Positions 41,091 to 49,814 of a DNA stretch of 64,000 bases are shown here, piece by piece. Below the pieces are notes generated by a model. That model ran no database searches, was not told the origin of the DNA, and worked only from the letters and a program-made list of their open reading frames with translations. This DNA is from Caldatribacterium sp051549785 (GTDB lineage: Bacteria; Atribacterota; Atribacteria; Atribacterales; Caldatribacteriaceae): the NCBI RefSeq assembly GCF_051549785.1, contig NZ_CP189974.1, positions 806,001-870,000 of the forward strand, written 5' to 3'. Positions within the stretch are counted from its first letter, which is position 1; the number at the start of each line of letters is the position of its first letter. Both the position numbers and the translations under genes were made by a program.

Positions 41091-42482
41091 GTGAAACGGT
41101 GGCTTTTGTGGGTTGTAGTGGTGCTTTTTGTGGGAAGTGGTGTGGTATTTGCGGAAGAGGTTACCCTGCGAATTCTGAGCCTTCCCTGGCCGCAGACACC
41201 TGTGGAGCAACGCCTGGCCAATGAAATCTTCACCCAGAAGACGGGCATCAAGGTGGTCATTGAAAGTCCGCCATACCAGTTTGTGGAGTACAAGATTCGG
41301 GAGATTATCGACAGCAAAAGCGACGAATACGACCTTTTCGAGTACGACAGCCAGTGGATTGGAGAGATGGTCCTTGCGGGAGGGCTGGAGCGCCTTGACA
41401 CTCCAGAGTACCTGTTCTCGCCGGAAAGCACCATCAACTTCGAGAAAGATTTCATCCAGGGATTTGCCACTTACATCGGGAAGTTCCCTACCCTGGGGGA
41501 CGATGCTTTGCTTCCCGGGGAGGCCTGGAAGAACTACGCCGATAAACCCCTTTACGGACTTCCCTGGACCTGTGGGGGGCTGATTTTCAGCTACCGTAAG
41601 GACCTCTATGTAGAGGCCGGTATTCCCGGGCCCCCCGATACCTGGGATGAGATGCTGGAGTACGCCAAAAAACTCACCGTGGACCTTGATGGTGATGGGA
41701 AGATCGACCGTTATGGCATGGCCTGGTACGCCACGCGCCTGAGTGACGGTATCACCCAGCAGTGGCTCCCCTTCCACTTCTCTTTTGGAGCGGAACTCTG
41801 GGACCCCAAGACCTGGACGGCTCAGGGCATTATCAACTCCGACCGGGCGGTGGAGGCGCTCCAGTTCTTTGTGGACTTTAACCTGAAACACAAGGTGGTT
41901 GACCCGGCCACGGCCAACTGGTTCGTGGATGAAATTATGAACGCTGCGACCCAGGACAAATGCGCCATGTGGTTCACCTGGGTGAGCTTCGCCAACGTCG
42001 CCGATAACCCCGCCCTCTCGAAGACCGCTGGGAAATGGGGCTACACCGTCATGCCCGGGTATCGGGATCCACAAACCGGCCAGATTCGCCGGGCTTCCAC
42101 TTTTGGCTCCCAGGGCATTGGCATTAACGCATTCTCAAAACACAAGAAAGAAGCTTGGCTCTACCTGCAGTGGCTGAAATCCTACGAAATTGAGAAGATG
42201 CTCGTCGATGACCCAACCGCTGGGTACGCCAGTGCCCGCACAGACCTTCTTGAGTACCAGAAGCAGTTCGAACCGAAGTGGGCTTCCATCCGAACGATTA
42301 TTGAGGGTATTGCCCGGGATGTCTGGACGTGGCCCGAGTACGCCGAGCTCCTTGATATCCAACAGCGTGAACTCAATCTTGCCTACATCGGGAAAAAGAC
42401 CCCCAAGGAAGCCCTGGACAACATTGCCCTTCTGCAGCAACAGGTGCTCGACACAAGCCCGAATAACCCGAAGAACCAGTAA
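41091..42482 (+). CDS. Sugar ABC transporter substrate-binding protein (family 1)
   Basis: A 463-residue exported protein with signal MKRWLLWVVVVLFVGSGVVFA. The fold is family 1: EVTLRILSLPWPQTPVEQRLANEIFTQKTGIKV, GLPWTCGGLIFSYRKDLYVEAGIPGPPDTWDEML and KCAMWFTWVSFANV. GTG 41091 is chosen because AAAGGAGGCGAG precedes it. The ligand is unknown. The downstream dehydrogenase/MttB-like/creatininase genes suggest an unusual polyol, amino-sugar or methylated compound. Closed by a strong bidirectional terminator. Confidence 0.9.
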   Translation: MKRWLLWVVVVLFVGSGVVFAEEVTLRILSLPWPQTPVEQRLANEIFTQKTGIKVVIESPPYQFVEYKIREIIDSKSDEYDLFEYDSQWIGEMVLAGGLERLDTPEYLFSPESTINFEKDFIQGFATYIGKFPTLGDDALLPGEAWKNYADKPLYGLPWTCGGLIFSYRKDLYVEAGIPGPPDTWDEMLEYAKKLTVDLDGDGKIDRYGMAWYATRLSDGITQQWLPFHFSFGAELWDPKTWTAQGIINSDRAVEALQFFVDFNLKHKVVDPATANWFVDEIMNAATQDKCAMWFTWVSFANVADNPALSKTAGKWGYTVMPGYRDPQTGQIRRASTFGSQGIGINAFSKHKKEAWLYLQWLKSYEIEKMLVDDPTAGYASARTDLLEYQKQFEPKWASIRTIIEGIARDVWTWPEYAELLDIQQRELNLAYIGKKTPKEALDNIALLQQQVLDTSPNNPKNQ

Positions 42483-42521
42483 AAGCAGAGGGGAGGGCAA
42501 ATACCCTCCCCTCTGCTTTTG
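42482..42521. terminator. Bidirectional terminator after the sugar ABC operon
   Basis: A 17-bp perfect stem (42482-42498 with 42505-42521), flanked by A4 and T4 in both orientations. Confidence 0.88.
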
Positions 42522-42535
42522 AGGGAGGGAAGAAT

Positions 42536-43627
42536 ATGCCGGACAGGGTTCGGGTTGGCATTATCGGTTCCCGTTTTGAGGCGGAAATCCATGCCATCGC
42601 CTTTCAGAAGATTCCCCACGTTGCGGAAGTTGTGGCCGTTGCTTCCCCAACCCCAGGGCACGCCGAAGCCTTTGCGAGGCGTTTTGGCATTCCTCGCTTC
42701 TACACCGATTACCGGAGGATGCTCGAAGACAGAGATATCGATATGGTCACCATCTGTGCCCCGAACTACCTCCACGCCCAGATGACCGTTGACGCAGCGC
42801 AGAGCGGGAAACACGTGGTCTGCGAGAAGCCGCTCTGCATGAACCTTGAGGAAGCCGACCGGATGATCGAGGTCTGCAGGGAGAACAAGGTTTTTCTCTT
42901 CTACGCCGAGGAACTCTGTTTCACCCCCAAGTACGTCCGGGCCAAGGAGCTCGTTGATGAGGGGGCTTTGGGGAAGGTGTACCTCGTCAAACAAAGTGAG
43001 AAGCACTTCGGGCCGCATTCGGACTGGTTCTGGGATGTGGAACGCTCCGGTGGCGGCGTCCTTATGGACATGGGGTGCCATGGGATTGAGTTTGCCCGGT
43101 TTGTCCTGGGAAAGCCAAAGGTGAAGAGCGTCTATGCCCACCTTGGGACCTATGTGCATCGGGAGAAAACTCGAGGTGATGACGAGGCGGTCACCATCGT
43201 GGAGTTTGAGAACGACGCCTATGCCGTTATCGAAAATAGCTGGGCCAAGCGAGGCGGAATGGACGATCGGGCGGAGATTTACGGCGAAGGCGGTGTGACC
43301 TATGCCGTGCTCCACATGGGGATTTCCCTTGTGACCTATAGCGAATACGGGTACGGGTACGCGGTGGAGAAAGCCCCGACGACGAAGGGCTGGACCTTCA
43401 CGGTGTATGAGGAGATCTGGAACTACGGATTTCCTCAGGAAATGGAGCACTTTGCCCGCTGTGTCCTGGGTCTTGAGACTCTGAGGGAAACTGGGGAGGA
43501 TGGCCGGGCGGTCCTTGAAATCATCTGCGCTGCCTACGCTTCGGCAGGGGAAGGGAAGAAGATGGCTTTCCCCTTTGAGGCGCGGGGGGTCCGCAAACCC
43601 ATTGACCTCTGGTTGAGGAACCTATGA
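42536..43627 (+). CDS. Gfo/Idh/MocA-family NAD(P)-dependent dehydrogenase
   Basis: A 363-residue oxidoreductase. N-terminal Rossmann fold: VRVGIIGSRFEAEIHAIAFQKIP (dinucleotide loop), DMVTICAPNYLHAQMTVDAAQSGKHVVCEKPLCMNLEEA with the catalytic Lys in EKPL. The C-terminal beta-sheet domain contains GGGVLMDMGCHGIEFARFVLG, with the metal/substrate His. Typical substrates are inositols, sugars or sugar acids. GAGGGAGGGAAGAAT precedes the ATG. Its stop overlaps the next start (ATGA). Confidence 0.92.
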   Translation: MPDRVRVGIIGSRFEAEIHAIAFQKIPHVAEVVAVASPTPGHAEAFARRFGIPRFYTDYRRMLEDRDIDMVTICAPNYLHAQMTVDAAQSGKHVVCEKPLCMNLEEADRMIEVCRENKVFLFYAEELCFTPKYVRAKELVDEGALGKVYLVKQSEKHFGPHSDWFWDVERSGGGVLMDMGCHGIEFARFVLGKPKVKSVYAHLGTYVHREKTRGDDEAVTIVEFENDAYAVIENSWAKRGGMDDRAEIYGEGGVTYAVLHMGISLVTYSEYGYGYAVEKAPTTKGWTFTVYEEIWNYGFPQEMEHFARCVLGLETLRETGEDGRAVLEIICAAYASAGEGKKMAFPFEARGVRKPIDLWLRNL

Positions 43628-45042
43628 ACCCCCGGGTGATCTTTCTCGGTGCTCAGGAGATTGCCCGCCTCCATGAGACGTCGCTGCGAATGCTTTCCGA
43701 GGTTGGTGTTCTGGTCCCTGATGAAGAGATTGTGGCGTTGCTCTGTGCCCATGGCGGGGAAAAGAAGGATGGCCGGGTTCTCTTGCCTGCGACCCTTGTG
43801 GAAAGGAGTATTGCACAGGCAGGGAAATCCTTCCGCCTGTACGGGCGGGATGGGAAAAGATCGGTTACCTTTGCTCCGGGGGCAATGGTTTTCTGCTCCT
43901 CTCCCGGACAGTTTGCCCTTTTTGATGGTAAGAAGCGATGGGAACCCAGGAGAGAAGACTTCCTCCAAGCGATTCACCTTGCCCATCACCTTCCCCACAT
44001 CGATGTGGTTGGAGGACTGTTTCTCCCCTCCGAGTACCCTCCCCAGAAAAGAGAAGTGTACATGGCCCGGGAACTCTTTGCCCGAACCGATAAACCGGTA
44101 TTCCTCTGGTTTTCCCGAAGGGAGAATTTCGCCTCCGTTTTTGCCATGAGCGTGGTGTGCGCGGGAAGTGAAGAGGCAGCCCGGGATGAACCTCGTCTTT
44201 TCGCCTTTCTTGAGCCGATAAGCCCTCTGCGTTTTCCTCAAGAAGGCCTTGCCATTCTCAAAGAGGCGGTGGCTTTAGGACTTCCGGTCATGATTGGGCC
44301 GATGGTTCAAGCAGGGTCCACTGGTCCTGTGACCCTGGCGGGGACTCTCGCCCAGGAGAATGCCGAAATTCTTGCCGGTGTTGTGATTGCTGAACTCCTT
44401 CGTCCCGGGACCCCTATTTGCTATGGGGGCATTCCCCATGTCATCGATCCAAGGACCGGGATGATTTCCTTTGGTTCTCCGGAGCAGGGGCTTTTGAGTT
44501 TGGCCATGGTTGAGCTTGGGGCATCATATGGGTTCCCGGTGTACGTCAATGTGGGGCTTACGGATAGCTGCGCTTTCGACCCTCAGAACGGATGGGAGAA
44601 AGGTGTAACGCTCATCCTTGGGATGCTTGCCGGGGCCACAACTTTTGGGCACATGGGCATTGTGGGCAGTGACCAGGGAGGAAGTCTCCGGCAACTTGCC
44701 CTTGACAACGAGCTCATTGGCTTTTGTAAGCGTGTGGTGCGGGGGTTCTCCATCGATGAGGATACTCTGGCGCTTTCTGTGGTAGATGAGGGTGTTCGGG
44801 AAGGCTCTTTCCTGCCGCTCTCACACACGGTACGGTGGTTGCGAGAGGAACTCTGGGTCCCTTCCCTGAGCTTTCGGGGGGCCTTCCGTGCGGAAGAGGG
44901 GATCCTCGAGCGTGTCCGAGTTTTTCTGGAAGAGGTGTTTTGCCTGCCCCTTCCGCTTCTTGAGGAAGAGAAACTCCGGCGGCTTGACAGCTTTTTGTCC
45001 CGGGAGGATGAGTCATGTCAAGGGTACTCTGGGGTGAAATGA
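43624..45042 (+). CDS. MttB-superfamily (trimethylamine methyltransferase-like) protein
   Basis: A 472-residue TIM-barrel protein of the MttB superfamily. ETSLRMLSEVGVLVPDEEIVALLCAHGG, RVLLPATLVERSIAQAG and PQTVLAGTLAQENAEILAGVVIAELLRPGTPICYGG-type segments are characteristic, as is GQLALDNELIGFCKRVVRGF-like sequence near the C terminus. There is no in-frame TAG, so it is a non-pyrrolysine member like the glycine-betaine methyltransferase MtgB. Such enzymes demethylate quaternary amines in favour of a corrinoid protein. No corrinoid protein, MtgA-like methyltransferase or activase is seen in the window. The start overlaps the previous stop. Confidence 0.85.
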   Translation: MNPRVIFLGAQEIARLHETSLRMLSEVGVLVPDEEIVALLCAHGGEKKDGRVLLPATLVERSIAQAGKSFRLYGRDGKRSVTFAPGAMVFCSSPGQFALFDGKKRWEPRREDFLQAIHLAHHLPHIDVVGGLFLPSEYPPQKREVYMARELFARTDKPVFLWFSRRENFASVFAMSVVCAGSEEAARDEPRLFAFLEPISPLRFPQEGLAILKEAVALGLPVMIGPMVQAGSTGPVTLAGTLAQENAEILAGVVIAELLRPGTPICYGGIPHVIDPRTGMISFGSPEQGLLSLAMVELGASYGFPVYVNVGLTDSCAFDPQNGWEKGVTLILGMLAGATTFGHMGIVGSDQGGSLRQLALDNELIGFCKRVVRGFSIDEDTLALSVVDEGVREGSFLPLSHTVRWLREELWVPSLSFRGAFRAEEGILERVRVFLEEVFCLPLPLLEEEKLRRLDSFLSREDESCQGYSGVK

Positions 45043-45794
45043 CGGCCTGGGAGGTTGAAAAGCGGAGGGAAATTTCGGGAAGGGTTATTGTTCCCTGTGG
45101 TTCTACCGAACAGCATGGGGAACATCTCCCCACAGCGACGGACACCTTCTGTGTTCTTGAGGTGGCGAAACTTTTGGCCGAACGCTGTGACGCAGTGGTG
45201 GCTCCACCGCTCTTTTTCGGTCTTTCGTACCCTCACCGGGGATTTCCGGGAACCATTGAACTCTCTCTCAAGACCTACTTCCAGGTGATCCAGGACATCG
45301 CCCTGTCCCTTGCCCGAGGAGGGTGGAAGAAAATCGTCTTCCTCAACGGTCATTACGATAACCTCTACGCCATTGCCTATGCTCTGGCAGAAGTCGCGCC
45401 TTCCTTCCCCCCAGAAACCATTGCTTACACCCTTTCCTACTGGGAGGGACTCGCAGGCGAGGCCGCCTCGGTGTTTACCGAAGGAGGACGGGGGCTCCAT
45501 GCCGGTTTTGGGGAGACAGCGCTTTGCCTTGCCGTCTGTGGCGAGCTGGTGCGAAGAGAAAATCTCAAGGCAGAGTTTCTTGCCCGCTCTCCCTTGCCAT
45601 CTCCGGTGCACGTGGCGTATTTTCTGACCCATCCCGGGTCGCTTTTCAAGGTGACAACAAGCGGTGTGTGGGGAGACCCCCTTCCCGCCACTGAAGAAGT
45701 TGGGAAAAATCTCCTGAGGGAGCTTGTCGAGTCCTGTACAAGGCTTATAATAGAAATAGAGGAAGTCTTTGCTACTTTGCCCAAACGGCACTAA
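45015..45794 (+). CDS. Creatininase-family amidohydrolase
   Basis: A 259-residue metal-dependent amidase. Conserved metal ligands are visible: IVPCGSTEQHGEHLPTATD (E32, H34, D43), LNGHYDN (~115) and HAGFGETAL (~170). Family members open cyclic amides (creatinine, mycofactocin and riboflavin precursors, guanidine-type compounds). The start at 45015 lies inside the 3' end of the MttB-like gene (28-base overlap), so the two products probably act on the same pathway. Substrate unknown. Confidence 0.88.
   Translation: MSRVLWGEMTAWEVEKRREISGRVIVPCGSTEQHGEHLPTATDTFCVLEVAKLLAERCDAVVAPPLFFGLSYPHRGFPGTIELSLKTYFQVIQDIALSLARGGWKKIVFLNGHYDNLYAIAYALAEVAPSFPPETIAYTLSYWEGLAGEAASVFTEGGRGLHAGFGETALCLAVCGELVRRENLKAEFLARSPLPSPVHVAYFLTHPGSLFKVTTSGVWGDPLPATEEVGKNLLRELVESCTRLIIEIEEVFATLPKRH
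45724..45751 (+). promoter_or_regulatory. Possible promoter for the ABC-2 operon, within the creatininase gene
   Basis: TTGTCG (45724-45729), 16-bp spacer, TATAAT (45746-45751). Would give a ~250-nt leader before the ATPase gene at 46009. Confidence 0.45.
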
Positions 45795-45804
45795 GGAGGG
45801 GGGC

Positions 45805-45844
45805 CTGGGGAGTCTTGAACCTGTATCCCGGCTGACTCCCCGGG
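45805..45844. terminator. Hairpin after the creatininase gene
   Basis: GGGGAGTC (45807-45814) pairs with GACTCCCC (45834-45841), extended by CC/GG pairs. The loop is long and there is no T-tract; it lies in the leader between the two units. Confidence 0.45.
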
Positions 45845-46008
45845 TGCACCCAAACCGCAGAAGATGATACTGCGCATCCTGGCAAAAATCAAGCACTCTT
45901 TGAAGAGATATTCCGGTTTCTCCTCTGCGTTCCTCGGGAACTCCTCTGGCTTCTTCAGAGTATTCCTCTTGAGGGATTTCTTGCCGAAGGGAGGTCGATG
46001 GAGGACTC

Positions 46009-46956
46009 ATGATTCAAACCGTTCATCTCACCAAGGAGTTCAACGGGTTCAAGGCGGTGGATAACCTGAATCTGCGGGTGGAAAAGGGGGATATCTACGG
46101 ATTCCTGGGACCAAACGGTGCGGGAAAAACCACAACCATCATGATGATTCTCGGCCTCATTCCTCCTACAAGTGGCAAGGTCTTCCTCCTTGGAGAAGAA
46201 CTCAAACCCAACAATGTGGAGGTGAAACGGCGCATTGGTGTGGTTTCGGAGAACCAGTACTTCTACAAGGAGATGACGGCAGAGGAGTACCTCACGTTCT
46301 TCGGGGAACTGTATGAAGTTCCGAATGTGCGCAGGCGTATCGATGAGCTTCTTGAGGCGGTGGGCCTGCGCAATGACCGGAACAAGAAACTCGGAGCATA
46401 CTCCAAGGGGATGCAGCAGAAACTCGCCTTTGCCCGGGCCTTGCTCCATGACCCGGAGCTCCTTATCCTCGATGAGCCGGTCGCCAACCTCGATCCCACG
46501 AGCATCAAACAGATTCGGGATCTCATCGAAGAGGAGAACCGGCGAGGACGAACGGTTTTCGTGTCCTCTCACCTTCTTTCTGAAGTGGAGAGGCTCTGTA
46601 AGAAGGTGGCCATCATCAACCGGGGAAAGCTTTTAGCTGAGGACACCATGGACAACATCAAGCGTCGCCTCACCGATACCATCCATATGGAGATTGAGCT
46701 TTCGGCAAACGCCGAGAGCCTCTCACCCTCTCTTTCCGAGCTTCCCTTCGTCAAGGGGTTCACCGTTGAGGGGAACCGGCTTGAGGTGCACCTGAAGACC
46801 GAGAGGGATTACCGTCTGGATCTTTCCCGCTTCTTCTACGAAAAGGGTTTCCTCGTCCTCACCATGAAGACCAAGGAGATGAGTCTTGAGGAGGCCTTCA
46901 TCACCATCACTCAGCAGAACATTTCCTTACTCGCCCGGGGGGAGGGAAACGCATGA
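46009..46956 (+). CDS. ABC-2 type exporter ATPase
   Basis: A 315-residue ATPase of the CcmA/DrrA-like export class. Walker A GPNGAGKTTTIMMILG, Q-loop VVSENQYFYKEMTAEEYL, signature YSKGMQQKLAFARAL, Walker B LLILDEPVANLDP and switch FVSSHLLSEVERL are present. The C-terminal ~85 residues form the usual accessory domain. Starts a four-gene unit with 4-base overlaps at each junction. GGAGGTCGATGGAGGACTC lies upstream of the ATG. Confidence 0.92.
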   Translation: MIQTVHLTKEFNGFKAVDNLNLRVEKGDIYGFLGPNGAGKTTTIMMILGLIPPTSGKVFLLGEELKPNNVEVKRRIGVVSENQYFYKEMTAEEYLTFFGELYEVPNVRRRIDELLEAVGLRNDRNKKLGAYSKGMQQKLAFARALLHDPELLILDEPVANLDPTSIKQIRDLIEEENRRGRTVFVSSHLLSEVERLCKKVAIINRGKLLAEDTMDNIKRRLTDTIHMEIELSANAESLSPSLSELPFVKGFTVEGNRLEVHLKTERDYRLDLSRFFYEKGFLVLTMKTKEMSLEEAFITITQQNISLLARGEGNA

Positions 46957-47669
46957 GGCGCCTGCGGACTGGAGGCATTATTGCCTTGGGCCTTGGTGTG
47001 CTCGTAGCCGTACTCTTTGTGGCGGCCTACTTCGCTACTCAGGTCAACTACGGCATTCTCAAGGGAACGGTGGTGGACCTGTACTCTCAAGATGTGGTGC
47101 GTAGGCTCACCATCACTGTCGACGGGAAGTCGGATATCCTCTTCAGGAGTAAAGAGTACCAGCTCACGAGAATTCCCCCTGGGAAACACGTTCTTAAGGC
47201 TGAAGCGCCGTACTACTATCCTTTCTCTCAGGAGCTTGAGATCAGGCGCGGGGTGAACGTCTTCAACTTCACCATGGAGGGGAAGGAGATCCCGGACCTT
47301 GCAGGGATCATCTGCTTTGCCGACCCAACGGACCGGGGTATCGAGGTTGAAATCCGCTTCAAAGATTCAAAGGGCATTGGAATCTCTGACTTCCCGGGGA
47401 TGCCGCTCCAGTTTGAGGGCAAGCTCTACGTCCGGGAAGGAGACGAGGAGAATTACTCCAGAGGACGCCTCATCTACGAGGGGCCAATAGAGCTTTTCTG
47501 GGATCCCAAGGCGTACCTTGCCCGGAATAAAGGCCTCATTCCCTGGGAGAAAATCCAGATTAACCGGGAAAAGGAAAAGTACGGGCTCCTGGAAGTTCTC
47601 CTGCACACGCCCCAGGGGGATTTCACGGAGTTCGTTGAGGATGTGGAACTCCAGAAGAGGGAGGAATGA
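46953..47669 (+). CDS. Membrane-anchored protein with carboxypeptidase-regulatory/PEGA-like domain
   Basis: A 238-residue protein. One N-terminal membrane helix (IIALGLGVLVAVLFVAAYFAT) anchors an outside domain. Residues ~35-110 look like a carboxypeptidase-regulatory or PEGA-type beta-sandwich (GILKGTVVDLYSQDVVRRLTITVDGK...YQLTRIPPGKHVLKAEAPYYYPFSQELEIRRGVNVFNFTM). The rest is not recognisable. Sandwiched between the ABC-2 ATPase and permease genes with overlaps at both ends, so it is likely a stable part of the transport complex. Function unknown. Confidence 0.75.
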   Translation: MRRLRTGGIIALGLGVLVAVLFVAAYFATQVNYGILKGTVVDLYSQDVVRRLTITVDGKSDILFRSKEYQLTRIPPGKHVLKAEAPYYYPFSQELEIRRGVNVFNFTMEGKEIPDLAGIICFADPTDRGIEVEIRFKDSKGIGISDFPGMPLQFEGKLYVREGDEENYSRGRLIYEGPIELFWDPKAYLARNKGLIPWEKIQINREKEKYGLLEVLLHTPQGDFTEFVEDVELQKREE

Positions 47670-48490
47670 CCATGCGTACCTTTAGAGTCATGAAGACGCT
47701 CTTTAAACGGGATTTTCTGTACTCCCTCTATAGCCTCGGCTACTATGTGGCCATCTTTGCCTCCTTTTTCGTTTCATCGTTCATCCTCAAGAATTTCCTC
47801 GACAGCATCGGTGAAGAGGATATTCTCGTTTCCGCGTACCCCCTCAACTACCCTCTCTACATTACCCTGGTCATCATCTCTCTCTACCTTGTGATCCTCT
47901 CTGGAATTTCCATCTCCCGGGAACGGGAGCAGGGAACCTTAGAGGTCCTCTTCTATGGTCCCGTAACGCCGGGGAGTTTCCTCTGGGGAAAGTACCTGAA
48001 GGACCTGTGCCTTGGCATGGTGGCCTTAGGCTTTACGGCCCTGTATTTCTACCTCGTCAGCGTTCTCACGAACATCGGTTTCACTATGGGTCTTGTGAAG
48101 GCGCTCATCATGAGCATCTTCCTCATCTCCTGCGTGGTGAGTTTTGGCCTTTTCATTTCGTCACTCACTGGACGGATTCGAAGCTCTGTTCTGGCCCTGG
48201 TGGCGATTCTCGGGGCTTTTCTGGCCATCCAGTTTGCCTACAACGCCCTCCTTGGCTTTGAGAAAGAATCGCTCTCGGTTCCTATGCTCTACGTTCGCCA
48301 GGCCATGTCCTACGTCTTCCGGGGTATCAGCTGGATTTCCCCCTTTGCGTATCTCAGTCGGGGGCTCGACAGCGTGGCGCTTGAGAATCCCCTCCTGTAT
48401 CTGGCCAATATCGGGTATGCCCTTCTGTACTCCCTCGTCTTCATGTTCCTTTCGGTGTACGTGATGAGCAAGAAAGGGGTGAAGGCATGA
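47666..48490 (+). CDS. ABC-2 type exporter permease
   Basis: A 274-residue membrane protein with about six helices. YPLNYPLYITLVIISLYLVILSGISISREREQGTLEVLFYGPVTPGSFLWGKYL carries the ABC-2 signature (SxxREREQGTLExLxxxPVTxxxxxxGK). ATG 47666 overlaps the previous stop (ATGA); ATG 47672 is the alternative. Forms the pore with the upstream ATPase. ABC-2 systems of this shape export lipids, polysaccharides or lipoproteins, or work in gliding and spore envelopes. Confidence 0.88.
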   Translation: MTMRTFRVMKTLFKRDFLYSLYSLGYYVAIFASFFVSSFILKNFLDSIGEEDILVSAYPLNYPLYITLVIISLYLVILSGISISREREQGTLEVLFYGPVTPGSFLWGKYLKDLCLGMVALGFTALYFYLVSVLTNIGFTMGLVKALIMSIFLISCVVSFGLFISSLTGRIRSSVLALVAILGAFLAIQFAYNALLGFEKESLSVPMLYVRQAMSYVFRGISWISPFAYLSRGLDSVALENPLLYLANIGYALLYSLVFMFLSVYVMSKKGVKA

Positions 48491-49812
48491 AGTCCCGGCT
48501 GGTCTTTCTGCTCCTTCTTGGTGTGTTTCTCTCTTCTGGATGGGCGGCGCTGGCCCAGCCGCCGGTGCGGGAGCAGCTTGTGTATTCGCTGACGTCCTTC
48601 AACGGTTCCACCTACAGCAAGAGCTTTGCTCCGCAGAGCGAGGACACCATCTACCTCATTGCCAACACGAATAGCATCGTTAACCCCCGCAAGACCATTG
48701 TCTACTACTGGCCCATTACCCGCCGGTATATGGCCGGTTTCAGTACCCTGAACGAAGCCGTTCCTGGGAAACTCGAGATTCTCCAGGGTGGAAAGGTTAT
48801 TGCTACCCTCGAGGAACAGAAGTACGTCCTGTATTACCCTGAGGGTTACTTCTCGGAAAAGACCATCATGTATCTCAATGCAGAAGCCGATGCGGCTTAC
48901 GAAAAGTACAAAAAAGCCATGGATGAGTTCAACGCCAAGCTCAAGGAGTACTACGAAGCCATGCGGAAGTACCGGGAGGACTTAAACAAGTTCTTCGAGG
49001 AAGTCCGCCGGCGAAGAGAGGCTGGAGAGACAGGGCCCCTGGATATTCCCGTTCCGAAAGAACCCTCTCCTCCGGAGTTTGTGAACTTCTACGTCTCTGA
49101 GCCGGCCACAGGCTTTGTGGTGAACCTCCCTCCTGGGCACTACGAAATCCGGGTGCGGCTTGAGGATGGAACCGTTCTTGAGGGGAGTGAAAAGAAACTC
49201 GTGGTCTTCACCTCCCGGAGAAAGGGGGGCATTGGCTACGAGATTATTCCCGGAAACCGCTGGACGAAGCGCGAGAACTGTGACGACCCCTCCTGGATTA
49301 TCCATGCGGTGGGCAAGAACGAACTCTACTTCAACCCCTTCACCCAGGAGGAGTACAACGAGCTCTACCACAACAAACTCCAAGATCCTCAGAACATCGG
49401 TCGGATAGAGCGCTGGAAATGGGTGCACGCAGACCCGGTGAAGGACGCCACACTCCTCTTTGGCCGGGGGAAAGAGGTGCTGAAGGCAGTCACCCGTGCG
49501 CCCTATTTTGTGAAACAGATTCCCGGTCCTGAACTCGGGTACGAAATCGTGGACTACGACGAGGACCTGAAGAAGCGCGGGTACAAACCGACTTTCGAGA
49601 GCTACAAGGTGGTTCTTGGGCCGGAACTTCCCAAGGTTGACTACACCATCCAGACCGTGGCCTCTGAGAACCAGATGCCCCTTCCTAAAAGCGAACGCAC
49701 CATCCGACTTTTACGAAAGGCCTATAGCGTGTATCTCTATCCCTTGGCCTTCCTTCCCCTTGCAGTGGGAGCGGGCATCGTCATCACCCGACGGGCCCGG
49801 ATTGAAACCTGA
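48487..49812 (+). CDS. Exported, C-terminally anchored protein with a central coiled coil (unrecognised)
   Basis: A 441-residue protein. Signal peptide MKSRLVFLLLLGVFLSSGWAALA, then a beta-rich N-terminal part. Residues ~125-180 form a Tyr/Lys/Glu-rich coiled coil (AYEKYKKAMDEFNAKLKEYYEAMRKYREDLNKFFEEV). A second beta domain includes FVVNLPPGHYEIRVRLEDGTVLEG, like the PPGKH motif of the second gene in the unit. A C-terminal membrane helix (YPLAFLPLAVGAGIVIT) is followed by an RR tail. I do not recognise the family. Overlaps the permease gene (ATGA), so it is probably the outer partner of the exporter. Confidence 0.7.
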   Translation: MKSRLVFLLLLGVFLSSGWAALAQPPVREQLVYSLTSFNGSTYSKSFAPQSEDTIYLIANTNSIVNPRKTIVYYWPITRRYMAGFSTLNEAVPGKLEILQGGKVIATLEEQKYVLYYPEGYFSEKTIMYLNAEADAAYEKYKKAMDEFNAKLKEYYEAMRKYREDLNKFFEEVRRRREAGETGPLDIPVPKEPSPPEFVNFYVSEPATGFVVNLPPGHYEIRVRLEDGTVLEGSEKKLVVFTSRRKGGIGYEIIPGNRWTKRENCDDPSWIIHAVGKNELYFNPFTQEEYNELYHNKLQDPQNIGRIERWKWVHADPVKDATLLFGRGKEVLKAVTRAPYFVKQIPGPELGYEIVDYDEDLKKRGYKPTFESYKVVLGPELPKVDYTIQTVASENQMPLPKSERTIRLLRKAYSVYLYPLAFLPLAVGAGIVITRRARIET

Positions 49813-49814
49813 GC

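Noticed and set aside
40743..42074. 443-codon minus-strand ORF
   Set aside because: Mirror frame of the second MalK-like ATPase and a binding-protein gene.
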